A stretch of 35,474 nucleotides of DNA from Microcystis viridis FACHB-1342 (GTDB taxonomy: Bacteria > Cyanobacteriota > Cyanobacteriia > Cyanobacteriales > Microcystaceae). Shown here one piece after another: positions 25,506 to 32,682 of the stretch. Each line of letters starts with the position of its first letter. The first letter of the stretch is position 1. The notes below the pieces were generated by a model that did no database searches, was not told where the DNA came from, and worked only from the letters and a program-made list of their open reading frames with translations. The stretch is taken from contig NZ_JACJSV010000050.1 of NCBI RefSeq assembly GCF_014698335.1, positions 1-35,474 on the forward strand, in the 5' to 3' direction. A program made the position numbers and the translations under genes.

Positions 25506-25532
25506 GTAGGGGCGAACGCAATTCGCCCCTAC
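25506..25532. repeat. Perfect hairpin repeat GTAGGGGCGAA/TTCGCCCCTAC
   Basis: An 11-bp perfect inverted repeat with loop CGCAA lies downstream of the secreted protein gene. It is a common dispersed palindrome type in cyanobacteria. It is followed by TTTTTT at 25537, so it may also act as a terminator. Confidence 0.75.
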
Positions 25533-25570
25533 AGGTTTTTTTCGCCCGCTCGCACTTTAATATAGGAACA

Positions 25571-25595
25571 GTAGGGTGGGCATTGCCCACCCTAC
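25571..25595. repeat. Perfect hairpin repeat GTAGGGTGGGCA/TGCCCACCCTAC
   Basis: A 12-bp perfect inverted repeat around a single T lies 38 bp after the preceding hairpin. Together with it, this fills most of the 246-bp spacer 25449-25694. Confidence 0.75.
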
Positions 25596-25694
25596 CCATT
25601 TTTCCTGAATACTGAACCTTATTATTGATTGAGAGAAACAACAACTATGTACACCACAACTTACAACTTACACAATCTTGAGCTATAATCGGCA

Positions 25695-26111
25695 ATGAGG
25701 TCGAATCCGAAAAACGATCAGAAAAAACTGCTGATTGCTGAACTTAGAAAAGCAGCAATCAAACATACCCCAGAAAATATTATCAGAATTACTAAAGATC
25801 CTAGCGGGAAAATTGTTTTTCTAGAAACAGGAAAAGGAGGAGAGAGAGGTTCTGGATTACTGCATATTCTAGAAAATCATCGAGAAGATTTCCTCCAGAG
25901 AGGTATTACTGAAGAACAAATTCCCGATTTAATTGTAACAGCTATTAGTGAGGGAAAAATTATTGGCATACAAGGAAAAAGTCGCATAATTTATCAAGTA
26001 GAAATCAATGGAATTATTCAGTATGTTTCTCTAGAAATTAGTCATAATGGTTACTTAGTGAGTGCTAATCCAACTCCAACTCGATTAATTAATAAACTTA
26101 TTCAGGAATGA
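25695..26111 (+). CDS. Putative BECR-fold ribonuclease toxin domain protein
   Basis: This 138-residue soluble protein consists of a short charged N-terminal helix (~10-25) and a compact domain: KIVFLETGKGG, then ERGSGLLHILENHREDF (His57, His62), IPDLIVTAISEGKI, SRIIYQV, VSLEISHNGYLVSANP. The GLLHIL..H pattern followed by a small beta sheet ending in SANP is characteristic of C-terminal toxin domains of polymorphic and contact-dependent systems with the BECR nuclease fold. Assignment is by pattern only. It lacks any secretion or delivery domain. Its stop overlaps the next ATG (ATGA), so the two proteins are translationally coupled. Confidence 0.65.
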   Translation: MRSNPKNDQKKLLIAELRKAAIKHTPENIIRITKDPSGKIVFLETGKGGERGSGLLHILENHREDFLQRGITEEQIPDLIVTAISEGKIIGIQGKSRIIYQVEINGIIQYVSLEISHNGYLVSANPTPTRLINKLIQE

Positions 26112-26470
26112 TAGTTATGGCAATCAGAATCAAACTTTGGGCAGATTATGGAAGTTACCCACTTTGGGGAGTAGATGAAATTGATAACATTGCTCCTGAA
26201 GAATTACCATTAAGTAAAGAAACTATTCAGCGTTTAAACGCATGGCAGGATACTTACGATAAGACTTTAGATCAAGACTATCCACCTTTATCAGATTTTC
26301 CTAATCAGCAAGCTGAAATGGATTTTAAACAAGAAGGAATTAGTTTATGGAAACAGTTATGTCTTGAACTGGCCCCGGATTATGAAGTTTTCTACCAAAA
26401 TGAAGGTCAATTGTTCAGACATCTTAAGGAAATAACCAAAAAATCTACAGTACAAAAAATAACAGTTTGA
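26108..26470 (+). CDS. Putative immunity protein/antitoxin partner
   Basis: This 120-residue acidic protein has the pattern IKLWADYGSYPLWG, then PEELPLSKETIQRLNAWQDT, YDKTLDQDYPP and FKQEGISLWKQLCLEL. Proteins of this kind usually follow toxin-domain genes and are taken as immunity proteins; no enzymatic motif is visible. It overlaps the upstream gene by four nucleotides. ATG 26117 (MAIRIKLW) is an alternative start and fits the family beginning better. Confidence 0.65.
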   Translation: MIVMAIRIKLWADYGSYPLWGVDEIDNIAPEELPLSKETIQRLNAWQDTYDKTLDQDYPPLSDFPNQQAEMDFKQEGISLWKQLCLELAPDYEVFYQNEGQLFRHLKEITKKSTVQKITV

Positions 26471-26514
26471 GTATCATCACCTTCGGCTCTAGCGCAGGTG
26501 CAACCCTTAAGCGC

Positions 26515-26627
26515 CAACTAAAACCCTCTAAATCCACTGAAAAAGAAACCACAAAAGTAGGCTAAATGGCTTCTAAAAATACCATAAATACCCCTTCAAT
26601 CAATCTTGAGGAGGGTTTGTTTTTTTA
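26515..26627. repeat. TA-island repeat, copy A
   Basis: This ~110-bp repeat is shared with 27161-27272, 28172-28285 and 29032-29134. Order of parts: CCAACTAAAACCCTC, an A-rich middle with AAGAAACCACAAAAGTAG, CTCTAAAAATACCATAAAT-type sequence, then a hairpin (CCCC...GAGG...) and a T-run, as in an intrinsic terminator. It follows the putative immunity gene. Confidence 0.85.
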
Positions 26628-26651
26628 TATCTCTTTTTTGGCAATAGATGC

Positions 26652-26657
26652 TATAAT
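26652..26657 (+). promoter_or_regulatory. -10 box TATAAT upstream of the 26691 gene
   Basis: A perfect TATAAT lies 33 bp upstream of the GTG start, without a recognisable -35 at the usual distance. This is plausible for a type 2 cyanobacterial promoter. Confidence 0.35.
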
Positions 26658-26690
26658 GAAAGGCCACTCTTTAAGATTGCTTGATCGATC

Positions 26691-26927
26691 GTGGACTTTG
26701 AGATTATCAGCGGTATCACGAATATCGAGATTATTGCCACAGGAACAGGAATTCGTAATCGGGAACGGTTGCAAAAACAGTATGGCAAAGGTAAATGGAG
26801 AAAATTAAAGGGCATAGCCCAAGTTCAGCTTCCCAATGGTATAGTAGGGTTAGCTGAAGTCCATTGGTATGAAGCTCATGGCATCGGCAAAAAAGAATTT
26901 AAGCTCAAGTTACCGTTTCTAGATTGA
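26691..26927 (+). CDS. Small conserved cyanobacterial protein (78 aa)
   Basis: The GTG-started frame encodes a highly basic small protein with GIRNRERLQKQYGKGKWRKLKG, shown here in two parts as GIRNRERLQKQY and GKGKWRKLKG, and the ending AEVHWYEAHGIGKKEFKLK. I recognise this as a recurrent family of small cyanobacterial proteins without known function, often beside TA genes. The longer frame that starts at 26566 covers repeat DNA and lacks similarity. Its stop overlaps the next ATG. Confidence 0.75.
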   Translation: MDFEIISGITNIEIIATGTGIRNRERLQKQYGKGKWRKLKGIAQVQLPNGIVGLAEVHWYEAHGIGKKEFKLKLPFLD

Positions 26928-27169
26928 CCATGAAAATAGAGTCATCTCCAACAAATAAGTTCGCAGTTTGTCTCAATAATGAAGGCTACGAAGCTTCACT
27001 AGAGGTGGGCAAAATATACCGCGTTATCCCTGATGAGACAGCAGAAATAAACAGTCTAATTCGGGTTATTGATGAAAGTGGTGAAGATTACGCTTTTTCT
27101 GTGAATCGGTTTTATGCTATTGAGTTACCAAAGCCAATAGAAGAGGCTTTATTATCAGTTGCCAACTAA
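26924..27169 (+). CDS. Small conserved cyanobacterial protein (81 aa)
   Basis: Residues ~12-70 (FAVCLNNEGYEASLEVGKIY, then RVIPDE, then LIRVIDESGEDYAFSV and FYAIELP) form a small SH3-like pattern common in cyanobacterial hypothetical proteins. ATG 26924 overlaps the preceding stop by four nucleotides, so the two genes form one unit. The 3' end of this gene is duplicated at 28114-28182. Function unknown. Confidence 0.75.
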   Translation: MTMKIESSPTNKFAVCLNNEGYEASLEVGKIYRVIPDETAEINSLIRVIDESGEDYAFSVNRFYAIELPKPIEEALLSVAN

Positions 27170-27272
27170 AACCCTCTCAATCCACTGAAAAAGAAACCAC
27201 AAAAGTAGGCTAAATTACCTCTAAAAATACTATAAATACCCCTTCATTCAATCTTGAGGGGGTTTGTTTTTT
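27103..27272. repeat. Left ~170-bp direct repeat around the UPF0175-PIN operon
   Basis: This contains the last 67 bp of the 81-aa gene plus TA-island repeat copy B (27161-27272). It reappears at 28114-28285, offset 1011 bp, with only scattered mismatches. Confidence 0.85.
27239..27272 (+). terminator. Intrinsic terminator-like hairpin inside repeat copy B
   Basis: CCCCTTCA (27239-27246) pairs with TGAGGGG (27255-27261), followed by TTTGTTTTTT. It would end transcription from the 26691-27169 unit. The PIN gene on the other strand terminates inside it. Confidence 0.55.
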
Positions 27273-27757
27273 CCTTCATCAACCATCTGTAAAACACTGC
27301 TGTATAAAGGCGCAGCAACCCAAAATCCTGCTTGATTGATCAAAGCGTCTAGTAGGGGTTTCACCTCAGAGATTAACCCTCGATTCTTCGCCTCAACCAA
27401 AATGCCCAGAATTCCTGTGTATCGAAGATTCAGTCTAGCAGCAATCCTACGACCACGACGCTCATCAATCAAAACTTGATCTGCTCCCAACTCAAGTGCT
27501 AAAGCAATAGCCTCAGCTTCTCCCTTATCTAGTTCATCAGCAAGAGCTTTAATCACTGTGTGGTTAGTTACCGTTCGAGTTTGAATCCAATCTAAGGTTT
27601 GGACTTCTATTGAACCTGCTACTGGAAAATCAGGCTCAGTTAATTCTCGATAAACTGCTTCAGGAATAAAAACTATTTCGTAAAGTTGTTGTAACAGATG
27701 AAGTTGATTAATGGCGGCAAGATTGTTGATAGGGGATGTATCACTGACAACAATCAC
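27248..27757 (-). CDS. PIN-domain toxin (DUF3368 type)
   Basis: This 169-residue PIN ribonuclease has the acidic active-site residues in VSDTSPINNLA (Asp6), LDKGEAEAIALALE (Glu region ~79) and VLIDERRGRR (Asp/Glu ~97). PIN toxins cleave RNA, often tRNA. It overlaps its antitoxin by four nucleotides. The last ~8 residues (KNKPPQD) are encoded by the repeat/terminator sequence, so the natural C-terminus may have been replaced when the repeat arrived. Confidence 0.88.
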   Translation of the reverse strand: MIVVSDTSPINNLAAINQLHLLQQLYEIVFIPEAVYRELTEPDFPVAGSIEVQTLDWIQTRTVTNHTVIKALADELDKGEAEAIALALELGADQVLIDERRGRRIAARLNLRYTGILGILVEAKNRGLISEVKPLLDALINQAGFWVAAPLYSSVLQMVDEGKNKPPQD

Positions 27758-27999
27758 AATCTTCCCATCTCCCGCAAGTTCTTAATATCCTGTTCAAAAT
27801 CTTCGACATCGTAGTGTACCGGAATTTGACGACTTGCAAGTAGGTGTTGAAAAGCAATACGATTCATTCCTGCAAATCGACTCGCTTGAGCAAGGGTGAG
27901 CTTCTCTTTTTGAAAGAGCATGACCGCAATTTCCTGCCTCATCTCAGCTTCAGTCATGCGTGTTGCACTGAGAATTTCATCGGAGATATCAATACTCAT
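27754..27999 (-). CDS. UPF0175 antitoxin
   Basis: This 81-residue protein matches UPF0175: REIAVMLF-like helix (MRQEIAVMLFQKEKLTLAQA), SRFAGMNRIAFQHLLASRQI as HTH, then VHYDVEDFEQDI. UPF0175 proteins are the standard partners of DUF3368 PIN toxins. The ATGA overlap with the toxin gene shows coupling. Confidence 0.9.
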   Translation of the reverse strand: MSIDISDEILSATRMTEAEMRQEIAVMLFQKEKLTLAQASRFAGMNRIAFQHLLASRQIPVHYDVEDFEQDIKNLREMGRL

Positions 28000-28040
28000 G
28001 GCTATAACCCTATCTATCCCTTCCTATTGGAATAATATCA

Positions 28041-28080
28041 TAACCCCCTTCATTTAGTCAGTTGAGGGGGTTTATTTTTT
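28041..28080. repeat. Partial TA-island repeat (terminator end only)
   Basis: ACCCCCTTCATTTAGTCAGT and the following GAGGGGG plus T-run match the terminal part of the TA-island repeats. It lies behind the start of the UPF0175 gene, in the plus direction. Confidence 0.65.
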
Positions 28081-28113
28081 GCGTCTCTTCCTCTTACACA
28101 TTTTACACATTAA

Positions 28114-28285
28114 GAATCAGTTTTATGCTATTGAGTTACCAAAGCCAATAGAAGAGGCTTTATTATCAGTTGCCAACTAAAACCCTCCCAATCCACCGAA
28201 AAAGCAACCACAAAAGTCTGCTAAATTACCTCTAAAAATACCATAAATTCCTCCTCATTCAGTCAGTTGATGGGTTTATTTTTTT
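28114..28285. repeat. Right ~170-bp direct repeat, with truncated 3' copy of the 81-aa gene
   Basis: 28114-28182 encodes the last ~20 residues found in the 26924 gene (FYAIELPKPIEEALLSVAN), in frame to the stop but without a start. It is followed by TA-island repeat copy C (28172-28285) ending in GATGGG and a T-run. I see no separate gene between 28000 and 28316. Confidence 0.85.
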
Positions 28286-28316
28286 GAATTCCTCCCTCAA
28301 AAAATTCTCAAGGACA

Positions 28317-28727
28317 CTAGAAAATCACTAAAAACTCTGCTGGAGTAATAATTGGAATCCCTTGATAAGTATTGAGAATTAAAAGATCCTTATCGCCTGT
28401 TATGATGTATTGTGCCATTCCAGATACAGCTAATTCTAGGAATTTATTATCATCTAAATCGGAACAAACTCTCGTTTCATGCGATATATCAACAAATAAG
28501 CTCCTATTTCTAAGAGACGACAAGAAATCTAACCTATCATCTTTTTCTAAATATTTGTCAAATTTCTTTTTACTTATTCTCGTTGCCAATTCTTGATAAG
28601 TTGCCTCGCTCTGGAGAATAGTAAATTGACTGACTGCTATATTGATTACTTTTTTGGGTGTTCCTAGGGGATTGAGTAAAGCACTAATAAAAACATTGGT
28701 ATCTATAACAACTCGATTAGGATTCAT
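28317..28727 (-). CDS. PIN-family toxin of a putative TA pair (COG1569 type)
   Basis: This 136-residue PIN protein begins RVVIDTNVFISALLNPLGTP, with Asp9. Further acidic active-site positions are in CSDLDDNKFLELA (~88-100) and YIITGDKDLL (Asp112). The start and family pattern match the 'putative toxin component, PIN family' group. It overlaps its antitoxin by 11 nt. It differs clearly from the DUF3368 PIN 0.6 kb away, so it is not a duplicate. Confidence 0.88.
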   Translation of the reverse strand: MNPNRVVIDTNVFISALLNPLGTPKKVINIAVSQFTILQSEATYQELATRISKKKFDKYLEKDDRLDFLSSLRNRSLFVDISHETRVCSDLDDNKFLELAVSGMAQYIITGDKDLLILNTYQGIPIITPAEFLVIF

Positions 28728-28923
28728 CTACTAATAGTTCTGTTAGTTTATCTTCTGTCAAACCTTTAGCTTGAGCTTTTTTGCCGACTTTATCCATAAT
28801 TGAGATAAGACTTTCTGAATTTTCCTCAATCGTCAGATTAACTTCTTGTTCAGGAGAAAAACCTAACTGAGCGATTAGTGCAGGAATCTCCGATACCTTA
28901 ATATTTTTGAGAACTTGTTTCAT
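28717..28923 (-). CDS. Putative antitoxin of the PIN pair
   Basis: This 68-residue protein has an AbrB/MazE-like short N-terminal region (LKNIKVSEIPALIAQL), EQEVNLTIEEN and a basic/acidic C-terminal helix (VGKKAQAKGLTEDKLTELL). This composition is common in antitoxins of PIN toxins. ATG 28923 is upstream of the toxin gene and overlaps it by 11 nt. Confidence 0.75.
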   Translation of the reverse strand: MKQVLKNIKVSEIPALIAQLGFSPEQEVNLTIEENSESLISIMDKVGKKAQAKGLTEDKLTELLVDES

Positions 28924-29031
28924 GGCTTAACTAGGTGTATCTTCAACTTTCATTGTACCCTATTTAATCACATTTAACAGTGTTCCTCAAATCGTCCTCG
29001 ACCTCTTCGCCACAACTTCAACCCTGAAGCG

Positions 29032-29134
29032 TAAACTAAAACCCTCTAAATCCACCGAAAAAGAAACCACAAAAGTAGGGTAAATTGTCTCTAAAAATAC
29101 CATAAATGCCCCCTTAATTCAGTTAGTTGAGAGT
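29032..29134. repeat. TA-island repeat, copy D
   Basis: It starts AACTAAAACCCTCTAAATCC, continues with AAGAAACCACAAAAGTAGGG and CTCTAAAAATACCATAAAT, and ends with a weaker hairpin lacking the long T-run. Similarity to copy A extends ~15 bp further upstream (AACCCT.AAGCG). It marks the right edge of the accessory island. Confidence 0.8.
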
Positions 29135-29224
29135 GGGAAACGTCGGAACAGCAGCCAGCCGTCGAGAAATGATGTCAAATCCCGTCATACTTTATCTTTA
29201 TTTCTGACTGGCTGCCTAGAGAAA

Positions 29225-30787
29225 TCAGAAAGTAAAAGTTGTGCGGATAGTGCCGATAACTAAGGTGGAATTGTTGTTATTTGAGTTAGGAGAAGTAATC
29301 ACGATTACCCCCGGAGTAAGGGCAATATTATCGGTGAGTTTCCACTCATAAAATCCTTCGATATGAAAGGAAGTATCGGGATCATTGGTGGAACTGCCAT
29401 CATTTAATCTAATACTAGAACTAGATACCCAGGGCTGCATACCAACAATAATACCGGCCGTATTTCCTTCCTTAAATAAATCAGGAAAAGCCAAAGTTAC
29501 CGCCCAATTCCAGATATCTAAATCCCCGCGTTCTAGTTGTCCATCTAAGGTGCTAAGGGTGATAGCTTTTGTGTAACCACCCCAACCACCGAGGACAAAA
29601 CCATCGACAATTCGCCAACTAAATTGTAAACCCAAACTATTATTAATTGTCGGGACAGCCTCCCCCAATAGTTCTTTGGTGAAAAATCGGAAATTCGAGC
29701 GCTGGCTTCCCGTTCCCGTATCTAATTGGTTATAACCATGAAAGTAGGATAAAGCAATGCCAAAATTCTCGTTAGGAACATAACCCAGCTGCCCTAGGGC
29801 AGTATAGGAACCGTTAAATAAACCCGCTCCTGGGTTAGGATCGTTAGCATCCCCGGCAAGATAACCGGCGCTGAATTGCAAAGCCCCATAATTACCCTGT
29901 AAACCGAGTCCAGTTTGTCCGGGGGCAAAATAAAGGGGATTGCGGGTACCAAAAGCGGAAAGCGCCCCACTAGCACCATCTCCATCCAAAAAGTTGAGGG
30001 TATTGGTAAAGTCATCTTTAGCACCTCCCGTCGCTTCTAACCAGAGGTGGATATTTTCCGTTACGGGGAAACTGTAGTTTAAAACTTCTAGCAGTAAATC
30101 GTTGCCGTCCGGTTGGGTAAAGGCTAAGGTACTGGCAAAAGTTCCCGTAGTATCGGCTAAATCGGCAATATTTCCCGTTGCTAGACGGGTATAGAGTAAA
30201 TCTTTGCCTGTGAAGCTAGTATTTAATTCTAAACGGGCCCGATAACCAAAAGCTGGCACTTGGGGAATCCCTTCACCACCGTTTTTTCCTCCTGTGGCTA
30301 CCCCATATAATGCCATCACCACTTCCCCGGTTAATTTAGTAGTGGTGGAAAATTGATTATTTTCCAGAAAAGCGACTCGATTTTCTAAGTTATCAACCCT
30401 AGCACCCAATGCCGCTAATTCTGTCTCGAATTCCTTGACTAATCGCTTGATTTTGTCTAGATCTTCTTTTAATACCGCTACTCCTTCTTGAATCAATCTT
30501 TCTAGGGTATTTAAGCAGGCATTCAACCCGGCGGCAAATTCCCAACGAGTTAAAGCGCGTTCACCGCGAAAAGTGCGGTCAGGATAACCTACTATACAAC
30601 CATACCTCTCCACGAGACTTCTTAAGGCCTCAAACGCCCAGGCGGTGGGAGAAACATCCCGCAATTGATTGACACTTGTTACCTGTGCCATGGGGTTACT
30701 AGAGAGGTTTTCGAGACTATTAGCCAGTACCGGACTAGAAAAACCCAGTAATATCGCTGCTGTTAGGAAATTTTGCTTGATTTTCAT
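29225..30787 (-). CDS. SLH-domain outer-membrane porin (OprB/iron-uptake porin type)
   Basis: This 520-residue protein has a signal peptide (KIKQNFLTAAILLGFSSPV..., ending at VLA). One SLH domain follows at ~45-100 (LRDVSPTAWAFEALRSLVER, GYPDRTFRGERALTRWEF), then a coiled coil at ~105-145 (LDKIKRLVKEFETELAALGA) and a ~370-residue beta barrel ending in the aromatic TFTF. This is the major cyanobacterial porin layout, with SLH anchoring to peptidoglycan. The ATG at 30787 is preferred to a GTG five codons upstream. Such porins are linked to inorganic ion and iron passage. It is a monocistronic unit. Confidence 0.92.
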   Translation of the reverse strand: MKIKQNFLTAAILLGFSSPVLANSLENLSSNPMAQVTSVNQLRDVSPTAWAFEALRSLVERYGCIVGYPDRTFRGERALTRWEFAAGLNACLNTLERLIQEGVAVLKEDLDKIKRLVKEFETELAALGARVDNLENRVAFLENNQFSTTTKLTGEVVMALYGVATGGKNGGEGIPQVPAFGYRARLELNTSFTGKDLLYTRLATGNIADLADTTGTFASTLAFTQPDGNDLLLEVLNYSFPVTENIHLWLEATGGAKDDFTNTLNFLDGDGASGALSAFGTRNPLYFAPGQTGLGLQGNYGALQFSAGYLAGDANDPNPGAGLFNGSYTALGQLGYVPNENFGIALSYFHGYNQLDTGTGSQRSNFRFFTKELLGEAVPTINNSLGLQFSWRIVDGFVLGGWGGYTKAITLSTLDGQLERGDLDIWNWAVTLAFPDLFKEGNTAGIIVGMQPWVSSSSIRLNDGSSTNDPDTSFHIEGFYEWKLTDNIALTPGVIVITSPNSNNNNSTLVIGTIRTTFTF

Positions 30788-30991
30788 TGCTGGTTCCCAC
30801 ACCTACAAGAATGATTATTGTTCTCAGTATAATTAGGTTAGCAAACTTTTTCTAGTCTGGCACTGTTGCAAATATTTTTCAAATGTTACTCTAGATAAAA
30901 TCTGAATTGCCTAGCATTTATTGATTAAAATAAATCTTAAATGATAATAAAAGCAATAAGTAAATAATTTTATTGTTGCTAAAAACAAGAT

Positions 30992-31015
30992 AGAGACGCT
31001 GCTGACAGCATCTCT
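30992..31015 (-). terminator. Intrinsic terminator behind the PSI accumulation factor gene
   Basis: AGAGACGCTG (30992-31001) pairs with CAGCATCTCT (31006-31015) around CTGA, with one wobble pair. On the minus strand the hairpin is followed by a T-rich stretch ending TTGTTTTT. Confidence 0.65.
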
Positions 31016-31057
31016 AAATGATTATTTTTGGTTCAATTGAGGATAAAAAAGAGGTAA

Positions 31058-31627
31058 CTAGCGCAATTCAGCGTTAAACTCGTTAAAAGAGCGTCTTTTT
31101 AACTCTACCGATTCTGATCGAGGCAAAAGATCAAAAACCTTTCTTAAGACATCATCCACATCTTCATATTTAACATTGCCCAAACCATCATAAACCACTT
31201 TACCTTGTTGGTCTAAAACCACCGTTTGGGGAACCCCACCGCGATAATAGTAACCCGGTTCATCGGGACGATAGGAAGACTTTAAGGGGATAGAATCGAC
31301 AGTAACGGGGATAATACTGGCGGCGCGACCGTAAAACTCTTGAAAACGGGAGACAATCGCCGCAAATCGCTTACAATCACTACTATCATCCAGATAATAG
31401 ACGATTATAGCTGGAATTTTCCGTTGAAAAGTTTCCGCTAAATTTAGACGCGGTGGTACGAGGGAACCATTACCCGCGTAGACCACAAAAATATTACCAT
31501 CGAGGCGATCGTCATCGATCCCCGCGTAGGCGCTAGGGGTTAGCCAAGGAGACAAACTCGTCAGGGCCATAATAAGAAAGACAAGACAGATCCGAAGACG
31601 CAGGCGATAACGAGATTTCATGATCAA
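31058..31627 (-). CDS. Thylakoid membrane photosystem I accumulation factor (thioredoxin-fold)
   Basis: This 189-residue protein has an N-terminal signal anchor (~8-35, ending PSAYA), then DGNIFVVYAGNGSLVPPR, PAIIVYYLDDSSDCKRFA, IPVTVDSIPL, GYYYRGGVPQTVVLD and SVELKRRSFNEFN. This is a thioredoxin-like fold without the CxxC active site. The pattern matches the cyanobacterial family known to be needed for normal PSI levels in the thylakoid. It diverges from the J-domain gene with a 41-bp spacer. Confidence 0.88.
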   Translation of the reverse strand: MIMKSRYRLRLRICLVFLIMALTSLSPWLTPSAYAGIDDDRLDGNIFVVYAGNGSLVPPRLNLAETFQRKIPAIIVYYLDDSSDCKRFAAIVSRFQEFYGRAASIIPVTVDSIPLKSSYRPDEPGYYYRGGVPQTVVLDQQGKVVYDGLGNVKYEDVDDVLRKVFDLLPRSESVELKRRSFNEFNAELR

Positions 31628-31668
31628 CAGAGTTAGAATATTAAGACAATTTTTCGGTAAAAAATATT

Positions 31669-32163
31669 GTGACCTTCGAGCGCGATAATTCCCAAACCAC
31701 CTCGCGAGTCATTGCCGCTAACTCGCGCTTTGCCAATACTTATTATGCCATTCTAGGACTACATCCGAGTGCCTCGGTGATCGAAGTGCGACGCGCCTAT
31801 CGGGAACTCAGCAAACGATACCACCCCGATACTACCGAACTCAGCCCCGAAGTGGCAACGGCTAAATTCCAGCGTCTTAACGAAGCTTATGCCACCCTGA
31901 GTAATCCCGATCGCCGTTCCCTGTATGATTTACAGATAGGTTACTCGCGCTGGAATGTCATCCAAACTATCCCCGATAGCGATGAACCCATAGCTAATCG
32001 TAGCGCCTATCTCGATCCGACCGATCGCCCCCTATCTTCGGGAGAAATTTTTGCTTTGTTTATCTTGGCACTCACCCTGCTCGGCTGCTTGTTACTGGCG
32101 GTGATTATTGCTATGCTTCGAGGAGAGAATGCTGTCACTGTAGCCCAATTATTTTTGATTTAG
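31669..32163 (+). CDS. J-domain (DnaJ-like) protein with C-terminal membrane helix
   Basis: This 164-residue protein starts with GTG. A J domain lies at ~24-92 (YYAILGLHPSASVIEVRRAY, HPD motif in KRYHPDTTE, FQRLNEAYATLSNP). A hydrophobic helix at ~130-152 (IFALFILALTLLGCLLLAV) anchors it, so it probably recruits a DnaK/Hsp70 to a membrane. It lacks the Gly/Phe and zinc regions of true DnaJ. Five bp separate it from the DUF3143 gene, so the pair is an operon. Confidence 0.9.
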   Translation: MTFERDNSQTTSRVIAANSRFANTYYAILGLHPSASVIEVRRAYRELSKRYHPDTTELSPEVATAKFQRLNEAYATLSNPDRRSLYDLQIGYSRWNVIQTIPDSDEPIANRSAYLDPTDRPLSSGEIFALFILALTLLGCLLLAVIIAMLRGENAVTVAQLFLI

Positions 32164-32168
32164 ATGCG

Positions 32169-32441
32169 ATGAAGATTCCCACTGCTGATACTCCCCTCTA
32201 TAATCATCCCTTACCGGCGATCGAAGCATGGCTAGTTAAGTTAGGTTGTCGGAAAAATACCGAGAATGTCCACTGTTGGACTGTGGAAAAACTGACATGG
32301 AAAGCGGAAATCTGCCTCGATATCGAAGAAATCACCGTTCGTTACTTTCGGGCAGCCAATGATGGCAGTGACATCAATCGCGCTTTTAAATACTCCCTTA
32401 GTCGTCAAGATATCGAATCGGCGGTTTTTTCTGGTCCCTAA
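32169..32441 (+). CDS. DUF3143 protein
   Basis: This 90-residue protein matches the DUF3143 family (LYNHPLPAIEAWLVKLGC, then WTVEKLTWKAEICLDIEEI, then YSLSRQDIESAVFSGP). It is conserved in cyanobacteria and plastid lineages, of unknown function, and regularly adjacent to the J-domain gene, which suggests a common job in membrane protein folding. Confidence 0.88.
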   Translation: MKIPTADTPLYNHPLPAIEAWLVKLGCRKNTENVHCWTVEKLTWKAEICLDIEEITVRYFRAANDGSDINRAFKYSLSRQDIESAVFSGP

Positions 32442-32553
32442 TCAATAGTCCAACTTTTGACTAAAAAGTGCCAGCGATTGGAGCGATCGGGGGGAGAATT
32501 CAGGGACTTTTTCCCTGAAAATTGGCTAATTGACCACCTGAAAATCGGTAAAA

Positions 32554-32590
32554 CCCCACACCCCACACCCTACACCCCACACCCTACCCC
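32554..32590. repeat. STRR heptamer tract (CCCCACA/CCCTACA)
   Basis: Five contiguous 7-bp units (CCCCACA, CCCCACA, CCCTACA, CCCCACA, CCCTACC) lie in the convergent spacer between DUF3143 and arsS. Confidence 0.85.
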
Positions 32591-32682
32591 GTTAAGACAG
32601 CGCCGGAGTGGGCAGCAGGGAGAGCTATTCCAAGCATTTGTACTAAATTTCCCGAGACAGGCTGTCAATCCAGTACACTTGT

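Noticed and set aside
26566-26808. Plus-strand frame starting in repeat copy A
   Set aside because: It overlaps the better supported 26691 gene in another frame and its first half is repeat DNA.
26515-29134. Integron-like attC cassette array
   Set aside because: The repeats have no paired RYYYAAC/GTTRRRY core sites and there is no integrase in the window.
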